Source: an uncultured Victivallis sp. | GTDB taxonomy: Bacteria > Verrucomicrobiota > Lentisphaeria > Victivallales > Victivallaceae | Reading direction: 5' to 3' | Length of the DNA stretch: 64,000 nucleotides | Assembly: GCA_944389895.1 (NCBI GenBank) | Contig: CALXOA010000072.1 | Coordinates: 1-64,000 of the forward strand | Shown here: one piece after another, positions 29,759 through 39,330 of the stretch | Numbering within the stretch: the stretch's first letter is position 1 | How the letters are laid out: each line of letters opens with the position of its first letter | Translations under genes and position numbers: made by a program | Notes under the pieces: model-generated | Databases searched by the model: none | What the model saw: only the letters and a program-made list of their open reading frames with translations | What the model was told of the DNA's origin: nothing

Positions 29759-30784
29759 ATGGAGAAAGTTCTTGTGGAAAAAATATCTCTGGAGACGTTT
29801 CAGGACTTTGTGCCACCGGGGAACCGCGGGCTGCACGTGGAACTTGCCGGTTATCTCCGTCACAAACTTGAAACCGGAAAATTCAACGCGGGCGACCGTT
29901 TTCCGTCGCTCCGGGAGCTGGCCGGCCTGTGGGAAACCAACATCTACTCCGTCAAACAGGCGGTCAACGAACTGGTCTTACAGGGATTCCTGGTTCGTTC
30001 TCAGGGGCACGGCACTTTCGTGGCCCCCCAACGCGGCAAGATCAACCGGATCGGGATCTACATCGACCACTCGATGAGCCGGAGCGGCAACATGATGTAC
30101 ACCTACACGCTCAGTGCGATGGTGGAACAGAAGCTCCGGGAACGCGGCGCAATCTGTACGATTTTCAACGACTACCGCAATTTCTCCGACCAGACGATGC
30201 CGCCGGAACTGTCGGAAGCGATCTCCACCGGGCGGATCCAGTCTCTGGCGACGGTATGCTGGCGTGATTTTCTGTTGAATCTGCCGATCCGTTTCTTCTT
30301 TCCGAAAGTGGATTATCATCTCGACCATCTGGCGGAGACGATCAAACGGAGCGGAGCCAGACGGGTTGCTCTGATTGCGCCGATCGACATCTACGGTAAA
30401 TTTCCGGTACGGCTCCGGCAGTTCGGAGTGAAACTCATGCCGAAATACATCCGGGAATTCCGACTGCGGGGCGATTTTCTGCAGAACTGCGCCGAGGCGG
30501 TCTATCATGCTACCCGGGAACTGCTGACCCGCCCCACCCGCCCCGATCTGCTGATTGTAATGCCGGACTCCGGAGTTACCGGGGCGATCCAGGCCATACT
30601 CGAGCTCGGAGTGCATGTGCCGGAGGAACTGCGGCTGGTCCTGCACCGCAACCTCGGGCTGGAATACTTCTGCTCCCTTCCGGCAGACTACTGGGATGTC
30701 GATCTTGAAACGGTTTCGAATGAGTTCATCGAGGAGATCATGGGAGCCACCTCCTCCACACGACGAAAGGACCCCCTGTCATGA
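29759..30784 (+). CDS. GntR family transcriptional regulator with sugar-sensor domain
   Basis: The 341-residue protein has an N-terminal winged helix of the GntR type (LAGYLRHKLETGKFNAGDRF, PSLRELAGLWETNIYSVKQA, LQGFLVRSQGHGTFV). The C-terminal part is like LacI/periplasmic-binding domains (INRIGIYIDHSMSRSG, PDLLIVMPDSGVTGAIQAIL), the AraR-like architecture used for arabinose and related sugars. It is the first gene of a three-gene unit and overlaps the next gene by ATGA, so regulator and enzyme are made together. The ATG follows AGGA at 9 bases. Confidence 0.88.
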   Translation: MEKVLVEKISLETFQDFVPPGNRGLHVELAGYLRHKLETGKFNAGDRFPSLRELAGLWETNIYSVKQAVNELVLQGFLVRSQGHGTFVAPQRGKINRIGIYIDHSMSRSGNMMYTYTLSAMVEQKLRERGAICTIFNDYRNFSDQTMPPELSEAISTGRIQSLATVCWRDFLLNLPIRFFFPKVDYHLDHLAETIKRSGARRVALIAPIDIYGKFPVRLRQFGVKLMPKYIREFRLRGDFLQNCAEAVYHATRELLTRPTRPDLLIVMPDSGVTGAIQAILELGVHVPEELRLVLHRNLGLEYFCSLPADYWDVDLETVSNEFIEEIMGATSSTRRKDPLS

Positions 30785-33700
30785 CACGAAATCAACTTCT
30801 CCTGCTCGCGTGCAGCTGGAGCGCCCTCGCGACGGGGGCGCCCGTCTCCTCCCCCCCCTGCCATCATCCGGCAGCCTTTCCGGAGGAAAAGGCGGAAGCG
30901 ATCCGCCGAATGCTTCCGGCAGAGATCACAAAGTGGAAGGCGTTCCTTTCCGAGTGCCGCCGCAAATGGAACACCCCGGAGGCATTTCCTCCGCCGGCGG
31001 TCGGACGGATCGGAAAACGTCTCGAAATGGCGGAGCGTATTCTCGCTGTTTTCGATTCGGCACTCAAATCCGGGAATCCCGACGAACTGTTTTTCATTCC
31101 GCGCCGGCTGCGCTCGCTCGAGCAATTCGAAACCTACTTCAAAAAGGAAGAACAACTCGCCGCCGAAATTGTTGCCGCACCGGAGCCGATCGTCCTTTCC
31201 GTGCGAGATTTCGGGGCCGCCGGTGACGGTGTCGCCGATGATTTCGCGGCGTTTCATGCGGCCTTTGCGGCAGCGGAAAAGGCGGGAGGACGCCCGGTCA
31301 TCATCCGGGTTCCCGCCGGCACCTATTTTCTCGGGCAAATCCATCGGGGGCGGGAAGCCAAGACCGGAGAAAACGAGAAGTTCCGCGCACCCTTGCGCAG
31401 CCATCTGGTGATGACGCAGCTCCGCAACGTGACCCTCGAAGGGGAGTCGCCGGAAAACACGACCCTCCTCTTCGGCGTTGACGAGGGAACCGGGCTGTCA
31501 CTGGTCGACTGTGAAGGGGTTGTCATCAGGAACTTCACACTCCGGAGCCGCACCACTCCGTTCGCCGAATTTGAGGTTCTCGCGACGGATCCCGCCTCGC
31601 AAACGATCCGGGCCGGACACCTCCCCGGCACTTTGACGCCGGACTCCCCCCTGATGGGTGGAAAAAAACGGCGCGTCTGTCTCGGTTTTTCCGGACCGGG
31701 CGGAACTCTTGTGGCCGGCGATTTCTTCTACGCCGGCGACTATTTTCCGGAGGCCGACGGCACAGTCCGGCTCCGGCTTGTTCACGGCGCGGTGGAACGT
31801 CTGCAGAAAGGTATGCGGTTTGTGATTCCGGCACGCCGGGACGCCGCGGCGGTCTATCTCTTCCGGGGCGGTTACAACAGAGTCGAGAACGTGACGATCC
31901 GCAACTCCTGGGGCATGGGATTCGCAAACCTCAACACCGAGGCGAACCAGCTGGAACGCTGCCGGATCCTTCCGGATGACGGCCTGAGCCTGTCGTCCAA
32001 CGCGGACGGGATCCACTCCCCGAACTGTACGATCGGCCCCGCCCTCTTTGAGTGTGAATTTCGCGCAATGGGGGACGATCCCTTCAACGCCTACAACAAG
32101 GGGCGCTATCTCTGCAGAGTCTCGGGAAAAGAACTGCTCAGTGAATTTTCCGTCCAACCCGGGAGAAGCTATCCGGTTCTCTGCTCCGCAACCGGCCGGA
32201 TCCTCGCCGAATGTACGGTCCGGGAAACCGTACCGGCCGAATATGAAGGTCGTCAGGTACGGAAAATCACAACCACCGAACCGCTCCCATCCGGTGTGCG
32301 CACCTATGAGAGCCTCGACCGGAATCCGTTCAACGCCGAGGAAGAGATGGCGATCTACCTGGGGGAGAGCACATCGAGCCGGCCGGACCTTCTGTTCGAT
32401 CCGCTGCGGGGCGGCGCCTGGTCGATCATCTCCGGTTGCCGCTTTGCAGACAACCGTAACTGCGGGCCGGTGATTCAGTGCGACAACACCCTGCTGGAAG
32501 ATACCTCGATCCGGAACATGGAGTCGCACGCGGTTAAAATCGGCGGCTTCACCACCTGGTGCGAAGGACCGCCGCCGCTGAACGTGTTGATGCGCAATTG
32601 CACGGTGGAAAATTCCGGCCGCATCCGAACCGAGTTCTTTGTCGGCAACAACGGCTCCATGGCACCGGTACGTATGATCAGGGATGTCGCTTTCATCAAC
32701 AATAAGGTCAGAAACGCTCGTTCCTTCGCCTTCTCCTTCGACTGCGTCTCCGGCATTGTTTTTGAGAACAACCGGATTGCAAATCCCCGACGCGGCGCCG
32801 TCGAACTCCTCAATTGCACCACTCCCGTCTGCCGGGGAAACACCCTCGACGGCAAACCGTACACGCCAGAATCGGCGGCTGAAGCCCTTGTCTGGCCGAT
32901 CCACTTCCGCCTCTCCGACGCGCCGGAGAAAATGGTCGCTCTGCAGGGGAAGTGGCAGCGCGGGGAAGGAATCCTGCAAAGTGACGGAGGTGACTTCGAG
33001 GCGGTATATTCAACCCGTTATTCGGCCCTGAAACACCTGAAGCTCTCGGCGCGGTTCTCCTTCAAGCAGAACCGGGGTACAGCCGGGTTGCGGTTGATCG
33101 AACACGTCGGAGTTCCGGATAACGGGTACTATTTCCTGATTGACGGCAGTGCAGACACCTTCACTGTGGAATCCCGCCGACGCGACGGCAACGGGAAATG
33201 GACCGCAAAACAGATCTTCCGGGAAACGCTCTCGCCCGCCTCGACACGGACCATCGCGGTGGAATCCACCGGGACCGCCGTCTCGGTTTCCGTGGACGGC
33301 CGCCGACTCTGGCAAGGCGGTGCGCCGTTGCCGGTATTTTACCACTCCGGTTTCGTCGCCTTCAATGCACCGGTGCGTCTGGAGGAGCTCGACATCGCCG
33401 CCGGAGGCCCCCGCGGAGGCATTCTCGCCTTCGGCGATTCCCTGACTCACCACTGCCGCTGGCAGGATGCGCTCGCCAAACGTGAAAAACTGGCAATCAC
33501 CAATGGCGGCATGGCCTGCGACGACACGGTAAGCGCCCGGAGACGGCTGGAAACCGACGTGATCGCCCTCCGGCCGCAACTGGTCCTGATCCTGCTCGGA
33601 ACCAACAACGGTTCGGCGGAGCAGGCTCTCGAAGACCTGAAATCCATCACACGGCGCCTTCCTGAAGAGGGGATCGCGGTCGCACTCTGCACAGTGCCGC

Positions 33701-33969
33701 CCCGCACTCCCCTGCCGGAGCGGGCCGTGAAACTCAACGCCCTGCTGCCCCCCTTCTGCCGCGAAGCAAACCTGCCGCTGCACGACTGGTACGCGGCACT
33801 GGAAAACGGTTCCGGAGCCTTCAAGCCGGAGTATGGCCCCGGGGTTCATCCCAACGCCGCGGGAGTTGAAGCGATGGCCCGCAGTTTCGCATCCGATCCG
33901 GTCATGGCGCAACTTTTGAAAAATGTGACCGGCACGGGAACAGCACAACCAGAGAGTAATACACATTGA
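30781..33969 (+). CDS. Secreted fusion: beta-helix (pectate lyase-like) + LamG-like + SGNH hydrolase
   Basis: The 1,062-residue protein has a short N-terminal hydrophobic signal and a helical region of about 110 residues. A right-handed beta-helix follows at about 141-700, opening with VRDFGAAGDGVADDFAAFHA and VIIRVPAGTYFLG, the start pattern of pectate-lyase-like and GH28-like folds. A LamG-like module spans ~725-880. A C-terminal SGNH hydrolase has FGDSLTHH (Ser887), GTNNG, and GVHPNAAG (His1023). It may cut and deacylate one pectin-like glycan; the exact linkage cannot be read from sequence. It overlaps the GntR gene by 4 bases and is followed by a pilin-like gene. Confidence 0.8.
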   Translation: MTRNQLLLLACSWSALATGAPVSSPPCHHPAAFPEEKAEAIRRMLPAEITKWKAFLSECRRKWNTPEAFPPPAVGRIGKRLEMAERILAVFDSALKSGNPDELFFIPRRLRSLEQFETYFKKEEQLAAEIVAAPEPIVLSVRDFGAAGDGVADDFAAFHAAFAAAEKAGGRPVIIRVPAGTYFLGQIHRGREAKTGENEKFRAPLRSHLVMTQLRNVTLEGESPENTTLLFGVDEGTGLSLVDCEGVVIRNFTLRSRTTPFAEFEVLATDPASQTIRAGHLPGTLTPDSPLMGGKKRRVCLGFSGPGGTLVAGDFFYAGDYFPEADGTVRLRLVHGAVERLQKGMRFVIPARRDAAAVYLFRGGYNRVENVTIRNSWGMGFANLNTEANQLERCRILPDDGLSLSSNADGIHSPNCTIGPALFECEFRAMGDDPFNAYNKGRYLCRVSGKELLSEFSVQPGRSYPVLCSATGRILAECTVRETVPAEYEGRQVRKITTTEPLPSGVRTYESLDRNPFNAEEEMAIYLGESTSSRPDLLFDPLRGGAWSIISGCRFADNRNCGPVIQCDNTLLEDTSIRNMESHAVKIGGFTTWCEGPPPLNVLMRNCTVENSGRIRTEFFVGNNGSMAPVRMIRDVAFINNKVRNARSFAFSFDCVSGIVFENNRIANPRRGAVELLNCTTPVCRGNTLDGKPYTPESAAEALVWPIHFRLSDAPEKMVALQGKWQRGEGILQSDGGDFEAVYSTRYSALKHLKLSARFSFKQNRGTAGLRLIEHVGVPDNGYYFLIDGSADTFTVESRRRDGNGKWTAKQIFRETLSPASTRTIAVESTGTAVSVSVDGRRLWQGGAPLPVFYHSGFVAFNAPVRLEELDIAAGGPRGGILAFGDSLTHHCRWQDALAKREKLAITNGGMACDDTVSARRRLETDVIALRPQLVLILLGTNNGSAEQALEDLKSITRRLPEEGIAVALCTVPPRTPLPERAVKLNALLPPFCREANLPLHDWYAALENGSGAFKPEYGPGVHPNAAGVEAMARSFASDPVMAQLLKNVTGTGTAQPESNTH

Positions 33970-34001
33970 TTCATTGAAAACCGAAATTCAGGAGGTGCCC
34001 C

Positions 34002-34790
34002 ATGACAACAAGTTTCAACCGGCGCGGGAACAGGAAGAGTACACCTTTCACATTGATTGAGCTGCTCATCGTGATTGCAATCATCGCGATTCTCGCCGCA
34101 ATGCTGATGCCGGCGCTCAATTCCGCCCGGGAACGGGCCAGACAGGTCTCCTGTACCAACAATCTTTCGCAGTGCGGAAAAATACTCACCCTCTACTCCG
34201 GCGACTTCAACGGGTTTGTACTGATGAAACCGTTGAACACCGTGCACATCTGGGCGGACTACTATCTCTCCGCCGACCTTGACGACGAGAACTACACTCC
34301 GGCAACGAATTACGGGACGCTCTCCTCCGCCATCTGCCCGTCACGCCCGCCGTTCTCGGCCGGCAGCAGCACTCAAGGCACCGGCGCCGGTAAAAGCAAG
34401 CGGGTATTCGCCTACAGTCATACCTACGCCTTTGCCCAGACCGTAGGCTGGACCCCGATCATGGCTCCGACCGTCTCTCCGGGACAGGTGATCTTCCGGC
34501 TGGAGCAATACAAACGCGCCGACCGGGCGCGCGGCGACTTTCCCACCCCGATCCTGACCGAGGGTATGAACACCGCCGACGATTACCACAAGGGCTATCA
34601 GTACTGCTATATGGAGCTGGATTCCAGTTCTTCAAGCTATCCATGCGATCCGCGCCACCGCGGAAACACCAATCTGCTGTTTCCGGGCGGCCATGTCAAG
34701 TCGGCGGGGATACGGGAACTTTACCCGCTCTATTTCATCCGCCCGTGTTATGACGAGGGCAGCGGCACGACGGTGCCGACGCCCCGCTGA
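34002..34790 (+). CDS. Pilin-like H-X9-DG protein
   Basis: The 262-residue protein has a basic N-terminus, then [18 protein letters not shown] at residues 16-33 and [20 protein letters not shown]. The C-terminal motif is [13 protein letters not shown], a variant with GGH instead of DGH. Pro precedes the Phe, which would block ordinary prepilin peptidase. The ATG follows GGAGG and the gene lies 32 bases after the beta-helix/SGNH gene in the GntR unit. It meets the minus-strand pilin gene tail to tail with only 3 bases between. Confidence 0.85.
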   Translation: MTTSFNRRGNRKSTPFTLIELLIVIAIIAILAAMLMPALNSARERARQVSCTNNLSQCGKILTLYSGDFNGFVLMKPLNTVHIWADYYLSADLDDENYTPATNYGTLSSAICPSRPPFSAGSSTQGTGAGKSKRVFAYSHTYAFAQTVGWTPIMAPTVSPGQVIFRLEQYKRADRARGDFPTPILTEGMNTADDYHKGYQYCYMELDSSSSSYPCDPRHRGNTNLLFPGGHVKSAGIRELYPLYFIRPCYDEGSGTTVPTPR

Positions 34791-34793
34791 AAT

Positions 34794-35489
34794 TCAACGA
34801 TCCTGATAGAAGTCCGAGAAGTAGAGGTCGCGCTCGGCATCCAGCTCCCGCCAGTTCATCGTTTCGACGTGCCCATCCATGAACGCGACGTTCGCCGCAT
34901 TCAGGCTGTTGTGACGAAACGCGATGTTGTTGGCTGAGGCCGGAGAGGGGGCCTCTCCGATCAGCCAGTAGTTGCCCGACGGATTCGCCCGGCTGCCGAA
35001 AACCGCCCAGTCGGTACCGTCGATGAACGCCACGGAACGGGCCGGCCGCTTCAGCCGCGACACCTTGTAGGCGAGAATCTGACTGCCGCCCCAGACGTCA
35101 TTGCCGCTGATTCCGTAACTGTACATGATCGGAAACAATCCCTGAACCGGATTAGAGAGTGCATAGGTTGCATTCGGGCAGATCAGGCCGCCCGATGCCT
35201 CGCTGGCGGTTGTTCCGTTCGCCGGATTGTCGGAGTGACGCGCTCCGCCGAGCAGCGTCCGGTAGGCAAGGTTCGCCGTCCACTGCGGTTTCTGGCATGG
35301 GACCCAGAAGTCATCGTTCTGCGCCGCGTAAAGAATCGCCGCCGTATCATACTGCTTGAGGATTCCGGAACACTTGATCTTCTTGGCGGTCTCACGCGCC
35401 TGATTCAATGCCGGCAGCAGCATGGCGGCAAGAATGGCGATGATCGCGATGACAACCAGCAACTCGATGAGTGTGAAAGACTTCCTCAT
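34794..35489 (-). CDS. Pilin-like H-X9-DG protein
   Basis: The 231-residue protein starts MRKS directly before [18 protein letters not shown], so the leader is only four residues, and Ser occupies the position of the usual Gly. [19 protein letters not shown] continues the helix. The C-terminal signature is [15 protein letters not shown], a full H-X9-DGH. ATG 35489 is preceded by GAGGAAAG. It is the last gene of the LacI-pilin-GH51-GH130-pilin unit, 26 bases after GH130. Confidence 0.88.
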   Translation of the reverse strand: MRKSFTLIELLVVIAIIAILAAMLLPALNQARETAKKIKCSGILKQYDTAAILYAAQNDDFWVPCQKPQWTANLAYRTLLGGARHSDNPANGTTASEASGGLICPNATYALSNPVQGLFPIMYSYGISGNDVWGGSQILAYKVSRLKRPARSVAFIDGTDWAVFGSRANPSGNYWLIGEAPSPASANNIAFRHNSLNAANVAFMDGHVETMNWRELDAERDLYFSDFYQDR

Positions 35490-35515
35490 GACTCTTTCCT
35501 CTTGTTTTTTCCGTG

Positions 35516-36472
35516 TCAAAATTTACCTGACTTCCCTGAAAAAAAACGTTCGGCAGTCGGATTCCCGACGAAACACGCCGCGACGAGTTCATCCAGTTTC
35601 GCCGTTGCCAGCCCGATGCAGGTGTCGGCGGCGCCGTAATAGATTCTCACGGTATTGTCCGGCTCCGGAATCGCATTGCAGGTGAAGGTGACGTTCATCA
35701 CCCGTCCCTGCATCTCATAGGGCCGTTCCGGCCACAGGACCGGCAGCCCTCCCCGGGCAATGATCTTCGCCGGATTTTCGAGATCGAGCAACACCACACC
35801 GAGCCGATAGATGAAACCGTTGCAGGTGCAGTCGACCCCGTGGTAGATTTCGAGCCACCCCTGTTCGGTGCGGATCGGCACCGCGCCGCCTCCGATCTTA
35901 TGGGAATCCCAGCATCCGGGACGGGGCGTCATCAGTACCCGGGAGTCATCCCAGTGCTCAAGATCATCCGAAAAGCTGATGCACATATCCGACGGTTCAA
36001 GTTCATTGTCCCCCATCGGGCGGTCGAGACGGACGTAGCGACCGCCGATCTTCTCCGGAAACAGCACGGAGTTGCGGTTGTTCCGCCCGGTCTCAGCCTG
36101 CTCGATCCGTTCGAACTTCCGGAAATCCCGGGTCCGCACTACGCCGGTACGGATTCCACGGGCCGTCTGGCTCGCATACATCAGGATGTATTCGCCGTCG
36201 ATCAGGGTAATCCGTGGATCATAAACACAACTTTCCGGTCCCGCCGCGGGAACCGGCCACGCAATCGGTTCCGGGTCGATCGAGAAGTGTACCCCATCAC
36301 GGCTCCGCGCCAGCCAGAAGACGATCGGCGTCGCAGCGGTCGCGGCATCAACCATCACCAGATACTCGTCGCCGAACTTGACGGCACCGGGGTTGAAAGC
36401 ATACATGATGTCATCGGGAAACATCTCCGGTGTAATCACCGGATTTCCCGCATATTTCCGGAAAATCGCCAT
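35516..36472 (-). CDS. Glycoside hydrolase family 130-like protein (mannoside phosphorylase type)
   Basis: GH130 enzymes cleave beta-mannosides with phosphate or water. The 318-residue product has the five-blade propeller pattern: [12 protein letters not shown] at the start, [17 protein letters not shown], the catalytic [11 protein letters not shown] (Asp85), [33 protein letters not shown] and [18 protein letters not shown] at the end. There is no signal peptide, so it acts in the cytoplasm. The ATG follows AAGGAGG. It is fourth in the LacI unit, 28 bases after GH51. Whether it is a phosphorylase or a hydrolase depends on phosphate-site residues that need alignment. Confidence 0.85.
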   Translation of the reverse strand: MAIFRKYAGNPVITPEMFPDDIMYAFNPGAVKFGDEYLVMVDAATAATPIVFWLARSRDGVHFSIDPEPIAWPVPAAGPESCVYDPRITLIDGEYILMYASQTARGIRTGVVRTRDFRKFERIEQAETGRNNRNSVLFPEKIGGRYVRLDRPMGDNELEPSDMCISFSDDLEHWDDSRVLMTPRPGCWDSHKIGGGAVPIRTEQGWLEIYHGVDCTCNGFIYRLGVVLLDLENPAKIIARGGLPVLWPERPYEMQGRVMNVTFTCNAIPEPDNTVRIYYGAADTCIGLATAKLDELVAACFVGNPTAERFFSGKSGKF

Positions 36473-36500
36473 ACTTACTTCCTCCTTATCTAACCCGAAG

Positions 36501-38570
36501 TTACTTTTGCGGTTCCAGTTCAAAGATCGTCAACGAGTGCGCGGGGAACTCCCACTCGAAGGAACCGTCCGCCGCAGGCACAACCGTTTTCTCGACCGGT
36601 TCGAACGCAGACGAACGTGTCACATCCTCCTGATAAAGTTCGCGCGCCGTACCGGATGCCGGTCGCATTCCGGATAGTTCGACCTTCGCCCGCAACACCT
36701 CGTCCGTCGAACGGTTGATCACGGCGAGAGCGATCCGGCCGCCGTCAAGTTTCGAAGCCTCGACGGCCAGCATCGGAATCGCCGGAATCTGCGCATCCCC
36801 GGAAACGGTAAACTTCAGATTCCGCAATTCAAGCGTTCCGAAGAGCTTTCCCCGGGTTTTCTCAATCCGCAGCAACCCGGTGATACCGGGACAATCCGCC
36901 CCCACCGTCAACGAGCAGGAGAACTTTTTCCACTCCTTCGCCCCGTCAATGCCTCCGACCGCCGTAGCCAGACGGGTCGCCTCATAACCGCGCAGATCCA
37001 TCAACCCGAATCCGAGCGCCGCCTCGCCTGCATTGTCCTGCGCCGGCGTGAAGCGCGCCTCGAAATCGGCCGTCACAGTGTAGCCGCCGCCCTCCGGAAT
37101 CGCCTCGGGGCGGTGGATCGTCGCAAAAGTCGGGTAACTCTGCCGGTCACAGCCGTCAATCGTGAAACGCAGCGATTCCAGAGTGCCGGAGCCGGAACAT
37201 TTCGCCCCCGCCAGGCTGTTGAAATAGAGGTCCACCTTCTTTGTCTCCCCGAGGGAACGCGGCAGAATCAACTCCTCCCCTTTCGCAGTGACCTGCCCGA
37301 CTTTTGCGGCGACGATTTCACGCCGCGGGTTGCCGACCACCTCGACCGGAAGTAGTTCCGAACCGGTATGCTGCGCCCACAACCGGAAGAACGGCCATGC
37401 ACCGCTCCAGGTATGGCCACCGCCGTTCGCACGCTGCACCATGCCGAAATATCCGCCGATCGCCTGCCAGTAGGAGGCCGCCAGAACTTTGTTTTCCGGA
37501 CGGCGGAACTCGCGCAGAAACTCCGCCATGTTGAGTCCGGCCAGATAGCTGTGCCGCCAGGGAACGGGTTGATTCTGTACGCCCGAGATGTTGTACTCGG
37601 TAATTGCGACCGGAAGCTCGCGACCGGCCAGTTCGCGCACCTGTTTACGGAAACATGCCAGCCGCAACCGGAGCAATTCACCGGTGGAGAGCGTCGAGTG
37701 CAACGCCTCTGCCGGCGAGAGACCCTCGAGTTTCGGTGCGTAATAGTGATGGACGATGAAATCCGCCGAGGGACCGAGTTCACGATAGACCGTCTCGTCC
37801 CAGTGACCCGGGCGGGAGGCCAGATTCATGCTCTGACCGACCACGCCGATTTTGACCGAAGGATCCACCCGGCGGACCCGCGCCATCGTTTCCCGGGCGA
37901 AGTTGACATATTCATCCACGCTGAACCGGCGATGCGGTTGCAGGTTGTGGTTGTCGTGGTAGGTTTCGTTGCCGACTTCAAAATATCTGACACCGTAGGG
38001 TTCCGGATGCCCGTTGGCCGCCCGCTTCATCGCCTGTGGAAACTCCGGCCGCGCCGGAGCATTCAGATATTCAACCAGATCAGCCGCGAGCTGCGGCAAT
38101 TCCGCCGCGGGCAGGGCGTAATCCGAAAACGTGATCAGCGGTTCCGCGCCAACTTCCCGGCAGAGCGTCAGGTATTCGTCGAGACCGAACCGCCAGTCGG
38201 GGCGCGATTCGATCGGCCCAACCGTCTTGCGCCAGTCGAAGTTATGTGACAGGCAACCACCCGGGTAGCGAAGCATTCCGGTCTTCAGTTCGCCGAGAAC
38301 CTCAAGCGCCGTCGGATCCGGTTTCATCGCCGCAGGATCCCAGTGCCCCTTGCCGGTATTGACCCCGTCCGGCGACGGCTTCGGCTGATCAATCCGCGCG
38401 AAAATACCACGTTCATCGGCAGCTTCGATGTTATGACCGTAGACCATCGGCTCCACGCGGCCCGCCGTCTTTGCGGCATCCACCCGGATCACGGGCAGTT
38501 CCGCCGCGCCAGCCCGTGAACACAGCAGCAACACCGGCAACAGCGCGACAACCCGAAAACATTTCATCAT
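36501..38570 (-). CDS. Secreted GH51-type alpha-L-arabinofuranosidase-like protein
   Basis: The 689-residue protein has a signal peptide (residues 2-22, VALLPVLLLCSRAGA). The TIM barrel at about 40-400 contains RYPGGCLSHNFDWR, RYFEVGNETY with general acid Glu202 and VAITEYNIS with nucleophile Glu325, both as in GH51. The C-terminal half has a beta-sandwich insertion (~470-600) and the usual C-terminal barrel ending SFEWEFPAHSLTIFEL. Most bacterial GH51 enzymes are cytoplasmic; secretion here is notable. ATG 38570 (a second ATG follows at once) is led by AAGGGAG. It lies 22 bases after the pilin gene. Confidence 0.85.
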   Translation of the reverse strand: MMKCFRVVALLPVLLLCSRAGAAELPVIRVDAAKTAGRVEPMVYGHNIEAADERGIFARIDQPKPSPDGVNTGKGHWDPAAMKPDPTALEVLGELKTGMLRYPGGCLSHNFDWRKTVGPIESRPDWRFGLDEYLTLCREVGAEPLITFSDYALPAAELPQLAADLVEYLNAPARPEFPQAMKRAANGHPEPYGVRYFEVGNETYHDNHNLQPHRRFSVDEYVNFARETMARVRRVDPSVKIGVVGQSMNLASRPGHWDETVYRELGPSADFIVHHYYAPKLEGLSPAEALHSTLSTGELLRLRLACFRKQVRELAGRELPVAITEYNISGVQNQPVPWRHSYLAGLNMAEFLREFRRPENKVLAASYWQAIGGYFGMVQRANGGGHTWSGAWPFFRLWAQHTGSELLPVEVVGNPRREIVAAKVGQVTAKGEELILPRSLGETKKVDLYFNSLAGAKCSGSGTLESLRFTIDGCDRQSYPTFATIHRPEAIPEGGGYTVTADFEARFTPAQDNAGEAALGFGLMDLRGYEATRLATAVGGIDGAKEWKKFSCSLTVGADCPGITGLLRIEKTRGKLFGTLELRNLKFTVSGDAQIPAIPMLAVEASKLDGGRIALAVINRSTDEVLRAKVELSGMRPASGTARELYQEDVTRSSAFEPVEKTVVPAADGSFEWEFPAHSLTIFELEPQK

Positions 38571-38592
38571 GTCGAAAACTCCCTTCCCGCAT

Positions 38593-39294
38593 TTATTCAT
38601 TTTCGCCCCAGAACACATCGTCCTGCGACGGAATTTCATCTTTCGAGACCATCTCGGCATGACCGTCTACGAAAACGACCCCCGCACCGGCGCCGCTGCG
38701 GTGCTTCCAGAGGCCGCGTACCCCGAGCAGCATGGCCCACGCATTATCCGACTGTCGCCGCTTCGCCATCACATCCGGATAGCTGGCGTCGGTCTTGTTG
38801 ATGTCGAAAATCATCGCCCGGGCTGTCGGGCGCCGAACCTTGGCAAGGCTGTAACCGGCAGCGACAGTGCTCCCGTTGCCGCCGTTGTTCGGAACGATCC
38901 AGCCGTTGATCCCGTAATGGGTCGCCTCCTTCGTGACATCTTCCGTCATGGAGGCGGGACAGGCGAAGGCCTCGCGCGGTATTCTCTTCCCGTCCGGAGT
39001 ACTCTCCCACGATCCGTAATTGCTGATCGGTGTCCCGGAGCTCATCGCATAGAGTGCGTCGTTCCACTTCCCCTGATAGCCTGGCAGATTGCCGTTGAAG
39101 GCGGGAAGCGTCCGCTCACTGTCGTAATACATCAACGCATAAGTCCCAAGCTGCTTCAGGTTGGAGGTACATTTGATGTCCCGCGCCTTGTCGCGCGCTT
39201 TGTTCAGAGCCGGAAGCAGAATCGCAGCAAGAATTGCGATGATCGCAATAACTACCAAAAGTTCGATTAATGTGAAGCGAGATCTTTTATTCAT
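38593..39294 (-). CDS. Pilin-like H-X9-DG protein
   Basis: The 233-residue protein has the short leader MNKRSR before [18 protein letters not shown], then [20 protein letters not shown]. The C-terminal signature is [15 protein letters not shown]. Arg stands at the -1 position in place of Gly. The ATG follows AAAGGAG. It is second in the LacI unit, 36 bases after the regulator gene and 22 before GH51. Confidence 0.88.
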   Translation of the reverse strand: MNKRSRFTLIELLVVIAIIAILAAILLPALNKARDKARDIKCTSNLKQLGTYALMYYDSERTLPAFNGNLPGYQGKWNDALYAMSSGTPISNYGSWESTPDGKRIPREAFACPASMTEDVTKEATHYGINGWIVPNNGGNGSTVAAGYSLAKVRRPTARAMIFDINKTDASYPDVMAKRRQSDNAWAMLLGVRGLWKHRSGAGAGVVFVDGHAEMVSKDEIPSQDDVFWGENE

Positions 39295-39330
39295 TTTCCG
39301 GAACTCCTTTCTGTCTGTTGAGTTGGAGAA

